Positions 49,238 to 64,000 are shown, counted from the stretch's first letter. The stretch is 64,000 nt of DNA from Coprinus comatus (GCA_034638255.1 JAWPGT010000009.1:620001-684000), one strand, 5' to 3'. Translations and numbers: made by a program. Notes: generated from the letters alone by a model not told the origin.

Positions 49238-51281
49238 ATGTCGAATCCAGCTCCCGAAGCACAGAACTATCAAGGGGATCCAGCATACCACGTAAGTACT
49301 CTTGAGATTTAATATAAGAAAGATTGTGTATATATCATCGAATGTTTGTTCGTAGCCGGATTATGCGAGGAGTGTAAGTTTATCTCTATTTTCTCATTGT
49401 AACTTTACTCAATGTATACCGACAGGCAACTGTAAGTGTTTATTGCTCAAAAAAATGTACACATGGACCAACTCAACCTTTGCACCTTTACAGGACCAAG
49501 TCACAGCTCCGTACCCAACATCTGAACACCCACCTTCAGTGCTATATCCTACGGCAGTTACTGTTCCTGCCCCTCCTGCGATGTTACCTGAAGCAACAAT
49601 GGTATATCAACCAAGTTATATGCCTCTAGAACCACCCACGCTTGTGTACTCTGGAATGGTGATTCCGAACCCAAGAGCACCACGTGCACCGACAGGATTC
49701 ATGAAGGTCCCTGGGTATGATCCTAAGAAAGACTATGGAGAATTGAAAGGAGCAAAGAAGTCTGGTTTGATGAGTAGTGGATGGAATGAGGAGACTTGTG
49801 AGTTTTCAGTTTCACATCTTCTTGATCTCTGTCTTTCTTCTCTCGCTCTTTCTTCGTCCCTTTCTCTCTCTCTACAAAAAAAACGGATGTCTAAATGCAC
49901 GATTCGTTTTCTCGTCAGTGTCCAAGATTTTAGTCAGACGGAATATCTTAGAATTGAATGCGCTTTCTGATTATATCTCCGGTGAGACTGGCAAGACTTT
50001 GGTAGAATTTTTGCCTAGTAAAGGTTCACTTGGTGGATGGTTCAAGTGGGTGATAAATGTGTTCAAGATCAAAAGCAAAAGTAGCACTAATAATGAATCA
50101 ATCATCCAGCGAAATCATTCAGGCTTTGGCACTTGGACCATTGGAATACGATGTTATGTTGGCCAAACGCGCCACTGAGGGTGCGGGGTAAATATCCTTC
50201 AAAGAATAATGGGAAGTATGATATTGACAATAAATCGGTCTTTTGATAGAACGAAAGAACAACTATTGTTAGAGTTATATCTGGGTCGTAGTAATGAAGA
50301 TATGGTGCTGTTGAAAGACACATACCAGAAGACATATGGTACTACTCTGCAGGGCGATTTGAAAGGTGACATATCGTCTCCGAATACTCAAACTAGTAAG
50401 TGGAGAACGTGATATGTGTTTAGATTTGTCCTGACCTGTGGTTGTCATTTAGTGTTCATGATGGCTACAAGTGGACAACGTCCGATGACCTTACCGGGCT
50501 ATGTTGACAAGGATCTAGTCAACAAGGATGTGGAAGAACTTTACAATCATGGGCCTGCGAAGAATTCAAAGTTGAATGAGGTAGGTTTTTTTACGGATAA
50601 AACTCATCCCGTCAATACTTGCATGTTAATAAGAATTATAGAGCATCTTCTGCAGAATTCTTATTAATAACTCGGATGCTCATATTGCAGCCATGTGAGT
50701 TGCTCATTATAATGAAAAATAGAAGCTAATCTTAATCTGGTGTTGCTTTTTTGCTTTTGCCTTTGTACAGCATTAAACACTTTGGAGAGAAGTATAAAAG
50801 TCTTAGCAGAACAATCAAGAAACTAAACTTGTATGTGACTAATTCCGTTTTCTTCTGTTTTTTTCTCTCCTCTGCTTCTAGTCATTGCAGAGCTGATACC
50901 GTCTTGGCATTCATTTAGTGAGACTTGGGTAAAAGCAGGATTGCTATATATCATCCATGGTGTGAAATTGAAGCGGAGCGGATATCCATACGGAGCGTGG
51001 CGGGACGCAAAACTCATAGAAGCCTCTATGAAAGGTATAGGTACTAAAGACGAACTTCTTGTGTGGAGGTAAGAAGCTACTCTTCAAAATATTCGGAAGA
51101 ATGGGTATTGATGTGATGATAATATGATAGGATTGTCCGAGCGCACTGGGATCCTGCGAGGATGAATACCATCAAAGAGGCATATAAGACGAGATACGGG
51201 AAAAACTTAAAGGATCGTGTGGCGAAGGAGACTAGCGGGGCTTATAGAGATATACTGATTGACCTGATCAACAAGGTCTGA
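49238..51281 (+). CDS. Annexin
   Basis: About 12 exons: 49238-49291, 49356-49373, 49426-49431 (6 nt), 49494-49797, 49919-50045, 50110-50187, 50250-50395, 50453-50580, 50642-50694, 50771-50830, 50882-51068 and 51131-51281. The result is roughly 437 residues. A Pro/Tyr-rich head (VPAPPAMLPEATMVYQPSY) precedes annexin repeats recognisable by ATEGAGTKEQLLLELYLGRS, VLLKDTYQKTYGTTLQGDL, ILINNSDAHIAAI..HFGEKYKSL and AMKGIGTKDELLVWRIVRAHWD-like sequence near the end, closing with LIDLINKV. Annexins bind acidic phospholipids in a Ca2+-dependent way and organise membranes in the cytosol. The junction between 50830 and 50882 leaves the phase off by one, so either a splice site is mis-assigned or a base is wrong there. 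Repeats 2 and 3 appear degenerate for the GxGT calcium loop. Confidence 0.82.
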
Positions 51282-52050
51282 AGCCTGTGTGTATAATTGT
51301 ATACAAATACATGTGTGCCAGAGATACGCCGTAGTTATAATTGTAAAATATAGGAAATCGAACATGAGGATATCATTACCGCTATCGGTAGTGATGACCT
51401 GAGTTTTGGGAGGTGAAAGAGCAGAATAGGCAGGTAAGAATGACGTCAGCTCTGAAGTTAAGGCTTGCCCACAACCCAGGGCAAGGCAGGGCCGGTGGAC
51501 ATTTCCTAATGCGGATGCGCTTCGCAAAAACGCATGGCCAACACGTGTTGCTTGCCGTACATTTTTCAGGCTAGCGGCGCAGGCCGTGGCCGAAATCGGT
51601 GGATTAGGAGGTAGGATTTGTGCTATGTGTACTACAAACCTTGGTGAAATAGATGGATAAAAGCAAGGGATATGTGGGCGGGTGCAGAGAGTAACGGTAG
51701 GCAGGCGGGAGGCGGAGGGGCGGACGGAGAAATGATGGAATTGAGAGGCCGGACGGGATCCGATGGCGGCTGACGGGGCCGAGTGAATGGACAACAGCAG
51801 ATTTAATAGTAGTGAGGGATCACAAAACGTCCTTTTCATTTTCTCCCACCTCGACTATCGACCATGAGCTGCTAAATAACCTCCCCGACTTGATATGCAC
51901 AACCCACACTTGTTAAAACCCACAATGGAATTTTCTTGCCTACGCTATACCCATCAAAATACCCATCGAACCTGAATATTCGTTTGTTGTCCACCCACAA
52001 ATCCGCACCACAGCCCTATTACACAAATTTCTATACCACAATCCACAAAA
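51282..52050. other. Intergenic region, 5' of the Cys-rich gene
   Basis: About 770 bp. A minus-strand open frame (51839-51207) covers much of it, but its composition is not protein-like and it overlaps the annexin 3' end. More likely a promoter and 5' leader rich in C and A near 51860-52050. Confidence 0.4.
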
Positions 52051-54796
52051 ATGCTATCTGCTTCTATGAAAGCGATATCTCTGTCACAAACCCCCCCAAT
52101 GGACAACCCCATGCCAATGTCCCGGCCATCACCATCCCCCCAGACAGCTGCAGTAGCACCTGGATCGATACCGTCAGTTACTTCTCCAGGACAGGGCTCG
52201 ATGTCTACACGTCGTCCATCGTTCAACATACGTGATTTTATGGTGGACAATGATGCGGACCAAGCCACTTCTTCCATGTTTAAATTTATGGATGAAGATG
52301 CCATTATACGCGCACAGGTTGAAGCACTAGAGGCCTTAAACGAAGCAGCACTTACGCGTGCACTACAAGAGTCAGAGGCAATGGCTGCTTCGGAAGAGGA
52401 GCGGCGAAAACAGGCTGAAAGAGCTGTTGAAAATGCTAATGGCAGCGATGCTTCTTCGGCTATGAATAGTACGGTTGTACCTGTCACCCATGCAATAAGA
52501 GAACGCGATCCTTCTTCTCAGCCTTGCCCATCCCCCCAGTCTGAATCCACCATGCCCACTGGACGATACAACAACGACGAGGCTGCTGCACGTTTTTTGG
52601 CGAGGGAGTGGAGAGTCGCGTCTCTCCAGGGTGCTTTATTAAAAAACCCCGATGTTACACCGCATACATTCACCTCCACATCGCATACACCCACCTCCTC
52701 CGCAGTCACGGTTCCACCTCCTCTCCTCCCTCGCAAGGTTCCTTCATCGTCCACTCGCCCACCTCCTATCACTATTCCCGCCGCCGAATTTTTTGCGCGA
52801 TCTCCTCCAAAAGTACACTATCGACAGAGCTCCTCGACGGCTTCCCGGGCTTCAGCATCGTCCAAGCCTTCTCCAGCATTACCTGGGGATTTCAAAGATA
52901 AACCTTTACCTCGTCCATACACGTCAGCGAGCTCCGCCGCTGCTTCCCAATATGCCACTAAATCAGCTGATCGCGCTAATCCTGCTCCTCAAGGCGCTTC
53001 TAGTTCCATAAATATGCATATCAAAACACACCAAGTATCTTCAGCTTCCTCTAAACCAAATTCATCCAGAACCCGGGATGCTGGGAAAGCACCGGCCGAG
53101 ACTGTATCTATCAAGCGGGCTACATCTCCAGAAAAACCGCGTGCGTTAAATCCTACTCCGGCCGTAGCCTCAAGTGGTGAGCAGAAGCGGGGTATAGATA
53201 TAAAATCTAGCGACAAATCAGCGCATACACCCACCCCAATGAGGACTATCGACATTCAACAGACTCCTACGAGCTCGAGATCATCATCTGCGACGACATC
53301 TCCTCACTCCACCCCCAACACTTCACCAGGCATCAGTCCTTCCTCCTCATTGTCTGCAAGCTTGAATGTCTCTACCTCTGCTTCCAAATTCGCTGCCGCG
53401 GAACGAGAGAGGGCTCGTGCATCGAAGCAAGTGTTAATGTCTGTGCCTGTACCTGCACCTGTATTTACACCTGTCAAACCTGTCGCCGTCGCTCTCCACC
53501 AAAAAACCAACGCCAGTCCCCATTCCCCTGTTTCATTAGATACCTCTCCGTCATCAAGTGTTCTAATGTCTCCACCACCCTTCCAAAATTCTGTTGTCCA
53601 AGCACGCTCCATTTTACTAGAATCGTCCACTCAAAAAACAGCCCACCTTCCGAAGCGCAGGCCGTTCCGAATCCCGTTAAGAACCTTATGGTTGTACCCA
53701 TTTCATCACTATCAGAATCAGACGACGAAGATGATGGGAGAAGTGATAGTGAGAATGAGGATGAAGATGAAGAGTGGGAGGTCATCGATCACGAATCTGT
53801 TCCTCTCAGGTATCTCTTCACCTCTAGTCACAGTTGTACCAAGTGTGGAGGAAGTATTTTATCACCCCGTAATGTTGTGAGTAAACATTTCACTTTTTTT
53901 ATTACACTCGTTATCTCACAGCTTGCCAGTTGTACAAACAATCTGAATCTATGCATATCTCCTGCACCAAATGTGCCACTACGTACTGCCGAGGGTGCTT
54001 CACCGTCGCGAAATGCCCTAGAAATTGCTCTGGTAGCAAGGCGTGCTCGTTGATGGCCTGTTGCTCTCAGGTTGGTTCTGTCGCCATATTTGAAGCACTA
54101 AGTTCTTTCGACCACGATTTCTTACGCGAGGCTGGCCTTTCTGCAAACCAGAAACCTGAACGAGAAAAGTATATCCAGAATATGATCACACGTAATGGCA
54201 CAAGCGATCTTGAAAAGACATTCGTCCAGACGACACGCACCATCGTCACTCTTCTTACATCATCTCCAAAAATCGATCCTTCTCTGGGGGAATTATTCGA
54301 ACGCGCGATGCTTACCGAGGTAGTGCATGGTTTCTTAAATAATCAGATTATCCGAGACTGGATCGCTCATAGCGACGCGTATTGTGCTATCCTCGATTTG
54401 CTGCGGTACATGGTAGATGCTGGTCTAGGGGATGCGATGGCGTTGCCAGTGAAAAGGAGCGTAGCAACTACTTGTGGGTTGAAGAAGTGGATGTGGGGTA
54501 CGGGTACTATTGTTTGGGCAGCTGATAGTGGCGGTCAAAGAGATCCGAGCAAGGGCCAGGAGCTATATAGAGGAGAATTGAAAGGTGGTACCGAGGACTG
54601 TGCTTCCTTGAGAGTCAATGAGAATTTAGTATCCTCTGTACCTCTAGGCGAGCTGGTGAACCAGTTGGAGACCCTCACTGGACCACTGTCGTCGTTATCA
54701 CAAAAACTCCAGTTCTCCGCAACTGTACAAAAGGTGAATGCTCTTTGTGATCGTATCTCCCAGTTAGTTGTCCAGCAAGTTCTGGCCAGCTTCTAG
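52051..54796 (+). CDS. Large disordered protein with Cys-rich IBR/RING-like C-terminal module; one apparent single-base deletion
   Basis: Two exons (52051-53876, 53930-54796) give about 897 residues after bridging one frameshift. Residues 1-600 are Ser/Pro/Thr-rich and probably disordered, apart from a short helical stretch near residue 85 (DEDAIIRAQVEALEALNEAA) and a motif DEAAARFLAREWR. An acidic Ser/Asp/Glu segment follows. The C-terminal part has paired Cys motifs CTKCGG, SCTKCATTYCRGCF, CPRNC and CSLMACC, then VGSVAIFEALSSFDHDFL and helical sequence. The Cys pattern resembles IBR or zinc-ribbon modules of RBR ubiquitin ligases, but a complete RING1 is not evident, so ligase activity is unproven. 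In the AAAAAA run near 53634-53639 the frame must change; adding one A makes the frame continuous to the splice site. Confidence 0.68.
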
Positions 54797-57700
54797 ACGA
54801 CGATCTTTATTTTTTTTCCATCTTTTTCTTTGTTCTCTCCTGCTCTTCTGTGTACTTGCTTTTCTTCTGCATATGCTGTCATGACGATGACGAATTCATT
54901 ATTCTTATATCATTTTTCACGAATGACGTTCTGCTCTTTTTCTCGATTCAACCATAGGGTCGCTTTATAGCATTATCTCTACGCAATCTTCCATAGACTT
55001 TCCCGTTTTTCTCTCTATGTTGTCGTTTGATACCTCATCCTTTTTCTGTTTTCTATGCCGTTTCTTTTTCTATTATAATATTCGCTCTGAGCTTTAGTAC
55101 TTTTTCCATTATGACCGTGTCATTTCAATTTCAATTTTTCTCTCTCTACAATAGACTTCCTTTATGTTGCACAAGACGACGATTTAATCTTCACTATTTT
55201 TTCTATGCTACTTTTTCTTCCTTTACCATAGTTTAGACTCGACTATTTCTCTGAGAGATGTTGGTTGATGTTGACTGTTGATGTTCCGATGATGATGATG
55301 ATAGTGATAAAAAGTAGTGTAGATGTAAGTAAATGGTTTTATCACCTCGATTTTCGAGTAGTAGCTTATTAAAGTCCCGCTTTTTAGAGACACTTATGAC
55401 ACCAAAATCAAAATTCAGAGTCTGATTTTTCTTTCAATTCCATTGTTTTGAATGTCGTCGGAAACTGGAAAACCTTGAAAATCAACATTTAAGCTTCATT
55501 AAACACAGCAAATGAAATTCATAGGAACGCTAAACATCTGATCGATCATTACATACCAATGGAAAATGACATGCATAGCATTTTCTTTCAGCAGCTTTAA
55601 AGCTTTAAAAGGTTAAAATCTTGTTGTTGTTTTTTTTCCCCGTGCTCAATACCAATTTCGGCATCGGTATATCCGTATCGGACCGTATAAGTGTTGTCCA
55701 AAGCGAATAATCCATTTATTTTTATTTATTTTCCGATTGGGTTGGTTCCTTGGCTATATAGCCAGTGGGTGTTTTTCGTATTTTTCGTACTCCCGAGTCC
55801 CACTCCGTTTGGATACTATGGGTAACAATCTAAAACTACAGATCTGAATGCATTAGTGTCAAAGTACATTCGGCGCGCCCGAGCAAATTATGACGATAAT
55901 CATTTTGACTATCATGATAATTTTGTCGAACTTCAGCTTCAAGCTTGAGCCTTGAATGCTCCAGAGATTCAATGTATCATGATGTATAATACAACCTCTT
56001 TAACCTTACCACTTTGATCGGCGGGTGTGTACAGTACCTCCGCAAGAGTGGGTCTGGGCAAGAGGGCTGGTCAATCGTTGAAACCTCGAACTTGACGTAG
56101 AGTGAGGGACCTGGAGCTTGCGAGTTTGAATGCTGTCATTGATCAGGAGGTAGTATGTGGATGTGGATGTGGATGTGGATGTGGATGTGGATGTGGATTC
56201 CGATGACGGGACTTTTGTGAATTTGTAAGAGATTAATATGATTGGCACTAAACTTATGCGGATTCCCTCGCACGTCAGTAGTATACTAAGTAGATAGCCC
56301 CACTGTCACAGAAGTCGGTTGAGTGATAATCGTTAATCATGAACTGTGTTAAGTTTCAACAGAGTTCTTCCCAAGTTCGTCCGAAGAAACAAGAATAGAG
56401 TGGATTGTGAGTGACATTGGTTCAGGTTTAGGGCTCAAAACTTTCAGTTTCGGTTCGCTGCGTACGTCTTCAAAATTATCAGAGACTCGAATTGGTAAAA
56501 TTTATTTTATGAATGCTCCTAAGCCTACTGTGGGTAAGCAAACGAGGTTAGAACCGACTGGTCAACATTACCATTGTACTTGGAAGCGTCACAAGAACTT
56601 CTTCGGTTTCCGAAAATAAATTTTCTATGAATCGTCATAAATCCTTCGAACGCGGATGCGAACGGTACATATATACATCCGTTTCGAACTCGGAAAGGAC
56701 AAAGAAAGTCCAGACTTCGGGGTTGAATATAACATAGTGCGCCCGCTGAAGTTGAAAATAAAAATATCTGAGACAAAGAACCAGTACTAACCTCCTATCT
56801 GGGTTTGCGCATACAACTATGCCAGTATGTAGTATGTACTTTGTGGTGTGTGAGCATGACAATTTTGTACCTGAATTTCAGTACGAAATTCCTATTGGGT
56901 TCCTTGGGCCTTGAAAATGCCAGGAGATATGTTGAGTTTTGACGGCCCCCATAACATATAACATAAACAGAGCCTTGGGGATGTGCCTGCGACAAAAATA
57001 CGGTTTACCAGCGGTCTATCGGGCGAGTCTCGCCTATGTTATAATAAGCATCGACGTCAAACTCGGGTTGTTTTAACGGACAAGAAGTTACACAGCAAAG
57101 AAGGAATGCGAATTATGACATCTGTCTTCGCATATGGTTCTGTCATGTTAAGTGTCATTATATCATCCTCAACGGTCTTAATAAATTTCGAAGACGAAAT
57201 GGAGCATAATAGAAGCTCCTTTCGTAGTTTGTGCGCCTATGTGATTTGAACGCTAGGGCTACAGAGGGATGTAAAAAAAAACTTGTTCATCTAACGGCAT
57301 GAACCAAGACGGTACCTTTGCAATGATGTAGAATGAGTTCAAGTTCCAACTTTAGAGCAAACCTGGCTTATGCGTGTGAGTCGTTAGCTGTCGTTGGTTC
57401 GGACAAATTAAGCCGGAATGCATCGGATGGTTTGAAGAAGGGTAAATGATCTGCAGGAACGTTTTATCTGTCGTCTGTCTATCAGTATCAGTCTATACAT
57501 ATTCGCAATTGGCATGACATCAGTATGTGTTGGTATCATTTCTTCTCAGGTGTCTCCGCTGAAAACACAAATCCTGTGTGTTTAGAAAATAGAAATACAT
57601 ACATATATACTTATGTTGAATTCCAAGTGATCTTGTATATCCGATTGATGCATGTATCATCTGAACCAACCTCCAAGTGAAAGGACCGGAGCCGGAGCCA

Positions 57701-58660
57701 GAGGAATTAGATTTAGTGATCAGATGGTGGTCCCGTCATTGGTGAAGTAGAAACAAATCCTTCGGTTATCAATATTTTCCGTCATCGAAGGAGCTAATAA
57801 TAATGGCGAGAGCAAGAATGATAACCATCAACGTCCTTGCGCATGTGTGCGGTCCCTTCTGGCGCAAAACCAAAGTGCCAGTCCCGATTTCGGTACCTCT
57901 AAAAAAGGACAAGGCCTTCCCGGTGTATTAGCCACGCGAGTTTGGTCAGGTTTTCATTTCCGCTACCATCGCGGAAGACAATTAAAGCTGCACAGGGATA
58001 TGTATACTTGCTGATGCCATTATATGTAGGATGCGCTTTGGTTTTTGCCGGGACATCGCATTGTACATAGGGGAGTTGAGCCTAGAACTCTTCTGAACGG
58101 TTTTTGCGGGGGTTGTGATGACATATGGATTGTCTTGGGATGGTTTCGACGTTAATTTGCTGATCACCCTAGATGCAGTAGAGTGTATTCGCCAAGTATA
58201 CTGGCGCTTCCGTCAAAGAAAGAAGTAGAGCCAGGGCAATGGATGTTGACAGGCATATTAGTTCGGTGCTTTGTGACTGCCGTATAAGCCCCATATTCCA
58301 AGAACCATTGTGCATGAGGGTGTCTTCGAAAGATTAAACTTTGGGAATTATTCTGCAAGTGGTTCGAGTTCTTGTCTGTGGAGTTACGAGTGCATTTAGT
58401 TCACCTTCATCACATGCCGATTTGATCAGTCAATAAATTAAAATGTCAATCATTGGGAAAAAGGGCGCAAATACGAACCCATCAGCGGATGGACTCAACT
58501 TTGAGTTTGAGATGAATTCGATCATTAGCCAAGTTAAAACAGCGGGGAAATGAACATCACGCGGGCGGTGCAATCTATGCAACGAGGTAACAATAGGTCA
58601 TGAATCGTGATGGCACAGATAACAAGAATAGCAATGGACTTATGGTATTTGGAAACATGA
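54797..58660. other. Gene-poor interval of about 3.9 kb
   Basis: T-rich sequence at 54800-55250 probably contains the 3' untranslated region of the preceding gene. Minus-strand frames at 58358-58164 and 58167-57982 are open and might be part of a short gene (HPHAQWFLEYGAYTAVTKHR), but no splice model or family is convincing. Otherwise only a hexamer microsatellite is recognised. Confidence 0.4.
56155..56197. repeat. (GGATGT)n hexamer microsatellite
   Basis: About seven tandem units of ggatgt in an intergenic region. No gene is associated with it. Confidence 0.85.
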
Positions 58661-60102
58661 TTACAATCGAATAGGACCATCACCGGAGTCTCGACTACGT
58701 ATAGCTGACGCGTCGACGTTTCCCCTCGTAAGTGTACTAGTAATGGCGGTGGTCGTTGTTGGAGGTTCGGCAAGTTGAGAAGGTCCCAGCGAAGTGGAAG
58801 CAGGCTTGTGCTGGAGTTCCTCTCTCTCTTCGTCTTCATCGTCTTCGTCCCCAAGCATAAACTCTTGCTCCTCTTTTGTAGGGCCTCGAGCTCCAAGATT
58901 AACACGACTAGGAACAAATTGCGAAAGGGATTTTTTAGGCGGTGGTGGCGGAGGGCTTGTAATAGGATTTGGCTCTGATTGGGCCTGAGTAAAATGAGAT
59001 ACTGGGTTTGTAGCAGTTAGAGGTCTCTGGGAGTTTGTTTGTGGGCGAACAAAAGTATTGCCTTGGTTGATATTGAGGTCTTCGCTAGCCTGGGTATGAT
59101 GGCTGACAGGATTTGTGGGCTGACGATGCGAGGATGCGTAAGGCAATCCTCCACCCCCTCCAATGTTATATGTGGCCACAATGTCTCTGATCCAATCCAT
59201 GGCTTCGGTTGCGTGGTATTTCATGCTCTCGATAGAGAACTGGGGTATTTGATCGAAGCCACGGAGTTGCAATACAAACCGATTATACAGTGTACCCAAC
59301 ACGGTGTAGGTAAGTAGTAAAACGAGGACACTGATTCACTGTCAGCATGAAGACGACTGCTGGGCGTGAAAGACATACAGGACGGCTATGACCGCAAAGA
59401 AGCCCCAGCCACCGTCATCACTAGTGGGACATGCAAACTAATGGATACAAATAAGCATTGCAGACGACCCAAAATAACAGGACCTCACATGTGTTTTCCA
59501 CTCAAAGAAATAGGCGCAGGGAACATCATCATCTCCAGGTGGCAGTTGACCTAACAGGCGGGGTTGGCCTGTGCTAATGCTTATTGATTTATCGCAGACA
59601 AATTCGACGATTGCAGACCCCCTTATGTCGAGCATTCTTCCGTCCTGAGCCTTACAGCGAGAGCCATTAGACAGCACCATTCGTGGTTTCGAATCCACAA
59701 CACTCAGAGTGGTATTCACTTTTCTAAAGTTCGCGTGTTAAAGGTGCTTTGTTGGAACAAATTCAGAAACCTACCCAAGCGCAAAGTCAGCATGGGCTTT
59801 GCGTACAAACGCTCCCACGTCGTCGGCCTTGAGATCATCCTTGAGGCCAACAAGTTCCGTTGTTACGCTCTGGCATACATTGATTGCCAGCTTATATCCT
59901 CCTGGGGTCTTGAGCTCAAAGTCCTTCCTAAGCAATGATAACGCTTAGCGAGCTTGAGAAGTGAATGTATGCTGATGATGGCACACCTGTTCATGAGATT
60001 TGAAAGATCATAGTATTTACCGTCCGCATGCACCGTGCATGGCTTCTCGTCGGCAACGACGAGGCCGACGACGGCTAGAAGCAGAAGAAGAATGAGTCGC
60101 AT
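58661..60102 (-). CDS. MRH-domain type I membrane protein (Mrl1 / Atg27-like sorting receptor)
   Basis: Five exons (60102-59987, 59927-59775, 59723-59489, 59437-59379, 59330-58661) give 410 residues. A signal peptide (MRLILLLLLAVVGLVVADE) leads into a lumenal mannose-6-phosphate-receptor-homology domain with KPCTVHADGKYYDLSNL, MVLSNGSRCKAQDGRM and SAIVEFVCD. A transmembrane helix follows (WGFFAVIAVL joined to VLVLLLTYTVLG), then the cytosolic motif GTLYNRFVLQLRGFDQIPQF typical of this family. The long Pro/Ser/Thr-rich tail repeats NPVSHHTQ / NPVSHFTQ and ends near the acidic EEQEFMLGDEDDEDEE. Such receptors cycle between Golgi, endosomes and vacuole; Mrl1 sorts hydrolases and Atg27 supports Atg9 traffic. 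The tail resembles the fungal M6PR-like forms more than yeast Atg27, but the assignment is not certain. Confidence 0.82.
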
Positions 60103-60231
60103 GCCCGACGGATACTAGCCACTGTCGTCACAGAGAGCAATGTCACGCGGCTGACCACTGCTGCGTCACACCTGAGCGTCACGTAGACCCGCCAGATTCC
60201 GAACACAGCGACAACGTCTTCCACAACAATC

Positions 60232-62248
<2,017 letters not shown>

Positions 62249-64000
62249 ATCCTTTAGATTACGCAGTGTCACCTTTATCTCTATTATCAATGTGATCGCT
62301 TTTTTCTGTATGATTCCTTATTTGCTATTCACTACATTGGTTTTGTTCATCTGTACGTTTGACCCGTTTGATGATATCCGAGGATGCGTCGGATATGTTC
62401 TACCGCTCGAGGACACCACTTAATAACTTCAAAATTGTACATAAGTACAATATTTTCTTACATCGTCCTCGGTATCCGTGGATATGGAGAAAGGAGATAT
62501 TTTCAAGCGCTCTCTAATCGGGTGAGCGTTTGAACGATTCAGCCTTCGTTGGAGTATAACATGGAACTGTACTTCTTCCGATGCACCTATGTAATGTAAG
62601 TTTTACCCCCGAATATGATATGACTGATCAGGTACCTAGCAGGCGATGTGTTTTATTCCTCGGAATGATGTTGGTGAGCGATAATTTGGGAGGAAAATGC
62701 CTGTTTCGAGCTCGTTCAAGTAATAATGTTTATTACTTACTACGTATGTATGACATCTATGAATAAGCGCAGCTTGATCCTTTCTTTTCGTCCCCGTCCC
62801 CGACTACGACGACTTTGATTATCAAGTGCTGACCGATTAGTGTACACAGCGTAGGAATCAGAATAAATTAATCGGCTCTTTGGTCAATTGACCATGACAA
62901 ATATCCCAACCTCGTAGTTGACCGACCTGTTTGAACTGAGGTATCGTGAGCGACTCCGATATTATCCTAAAAGTTTGGTACTAAGCATAGGGTTGGTATG
63001 GGCGTCCTGATATGTCCAGCGCCACAGTGGTCCAGAAATTAGAGTTTGAAGAGCTGAGATATTTCTATTTCTGTTTACTTACATGCCCATACCTAAGCAT
63101 GAGGCTTTGAAGATGATGTAAGTTAATCCACTTTTTTTCGTTTCAAGTTTTCATTTATCAAAAAAGTTGTTGGTCTGAGCGCCTTCTCCCCCTATAACTT
63201 TGTGTATTAGCAAGTTATGTAGTGGCTTCTCCATCATAAAATCAACAACCGCAACAGCAACGTGGAAATTAACAAGTTGCGGTTGTGGATTGAATGGCAC
63301 ACAACAGCAATTACTGGTTTGCTTTCGTCCCTGATCATGACTCTCACTAGTGTGGTATGTGTATAAGGTTGATTGAATTAACACCCACCAACACCCCGAA
63401 CTGAATGACGCACAGAGAACCCGAGACGAGAAAAAGCCGGTGGTGTGTGCGCTTAACACTGACACAGCCCGAAAGTGGATTCAATAAATATGAGATACGT
63501 TGTAGCCGGACCTCCTCGAACGTCACTGGATTTTGTTGTTGTATCATGATTTATCAAGTGCATATACCGTAGCAGAAACAGCCCTCGGTGAATTTGATAT
63601 ACTTGAATTATAATAATGAGTTACCGTTGTTTATTGTCTATCGTCAGAGCCATTTAGGTTGGTATATAGATCACCGGAGCTTTAACGTTTAATAACGCCC
63701 ACAAGGAAATATTCGTAGTTGGAGCCTGTTGGAGTCAAAGGCTATTGTTTGGAGTTAGGTCTTCTATTCATTGATGTCATCCGTTGCTTACATTTCTTAA
63801 TGGTTACTTCCGTTATCATCAAGTCATGAACCAACAAGCAGAGGCTGAGGGTGGAAGGGTTATAAACAGAACTGCCATATGCGGATTGACGGGATCATCA
63901 ATCAGAACGCGAGTTCGTTTCAATAGGACTGTTTGCATTATTCATTTATCTTTCTACTTTTCAATGTCCAATCAACTTCTGAGGCATGTCACTCTCGCGA
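62249..64000. other. 3' flank of nuo-49 and gene-free end of window
   Basis: About 1.75 kb in which only short, unconvincing ORFs occur. No repeat or RNA gene is recognised. It may be promoter of a gene beyond the window. Confidence 0.35.

Noticed and set aside
51207..51839. Minus-strand open frame of 210 codons overlapping the annexin 3' end
   Set aside because: Composition is not protein-like, no motif is recognised, and it runs antisense through the firm annexin last exon.

Overview
The window looks like nuclear DNA of a mushroom-forming basidiomycete (Agaricomycete). The genes are protein-coding with many introns of about 45-70 nt, often with a CTNAY-like branch site. Both strands are used densely, and the family forms are typical of Agaricomycetes: an Agaricus-type tyrosinase, an NRAMP transporter, an annexin with a Pro/Tyr-rich head, and an F-box family protein. 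No rRNA, tRNA, CRISPR array or intact transposon was recognised. I rebuilt about 20 gene models by hand from splice signals and reading-frame continuity. Family calls come from recognising conserved protein motifs; no search was run.

Layout. 1-5.1 kb: a partial siroheme-synthesis gene (-) diverges from SRP14 (+), followed by a DUF726/TMCO4 alpha/beta-hydrolase (-). 5.3-8.6 kb: two diverged direct repeat copies flank a cullin-1-like gene (-) that keeps only the N-terminal half. 8.9-13.2 kb: two tandem paralogues of a Ser/Pro-rich family of unknown function (+) and an RWD+DUF1115 protein (+). 15.2-20.3 kb: a CstF-64 hinge/C-terminal protein (+) and beta-COP (+). 20.9-23.7 kb: a Pumilio-repeat protein (-). 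25.8-28.2 kb: an F-box protein (+). 28.2-33.0 kb: a gene-poor stretch. 33.0-37.2 kb: a metal-dependent amidohydrolase (+) and a Ser/Pro-rich protein of unknown function (+). 37.6-40.0 kb: an NRAMP metal transporter (+). 40.3-45.3 kb: UTP14 (-), divergent from a Tra2-like SR protein (+). 45.6-48.8 kb: a tyrosinase (-) head-to-head with an OB-fold protein (+). 49.2-54.8 kb: an annexin (+) and a protein with a Cys-rich IBR-like C-terminus (+). 54.8-58.6 kb: gene-poor. 58.7-62.2 kb: an MRH-domain sorting receptor (-), divergent from the complex I 49-kDa subunit (+).

The genes are mostly housekeeping: protein targeting and vesicle traffic (SRP14, beta-COP, MRH receptor), RNA processing and translation control (CstF-64-like, UTP14, Tra2-like, Pumilio), respiration, metal uptake and the copper enzyme tyrosinase. 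I see no operon-like system and no clear new defence or biosynthetic cluster.

Three cross-cutting observations stand out. (1) At least five GC-AG introns among roughly 115 reconstructed. (2) Several micro-exons, including a probable 2-nt exon in the complex I gene. (3) At least seven apparent single-base deletions, mostly in short homopolymers, that break otherwise intact conserved genes (beta-COP, complex I 49 kDa, NRAMP, F-box twice, OB-fold, IBR-like). The last pattern points to residual sequencing or assembly error more than biology, and the affected genes should not be called pseudogenes without read support.
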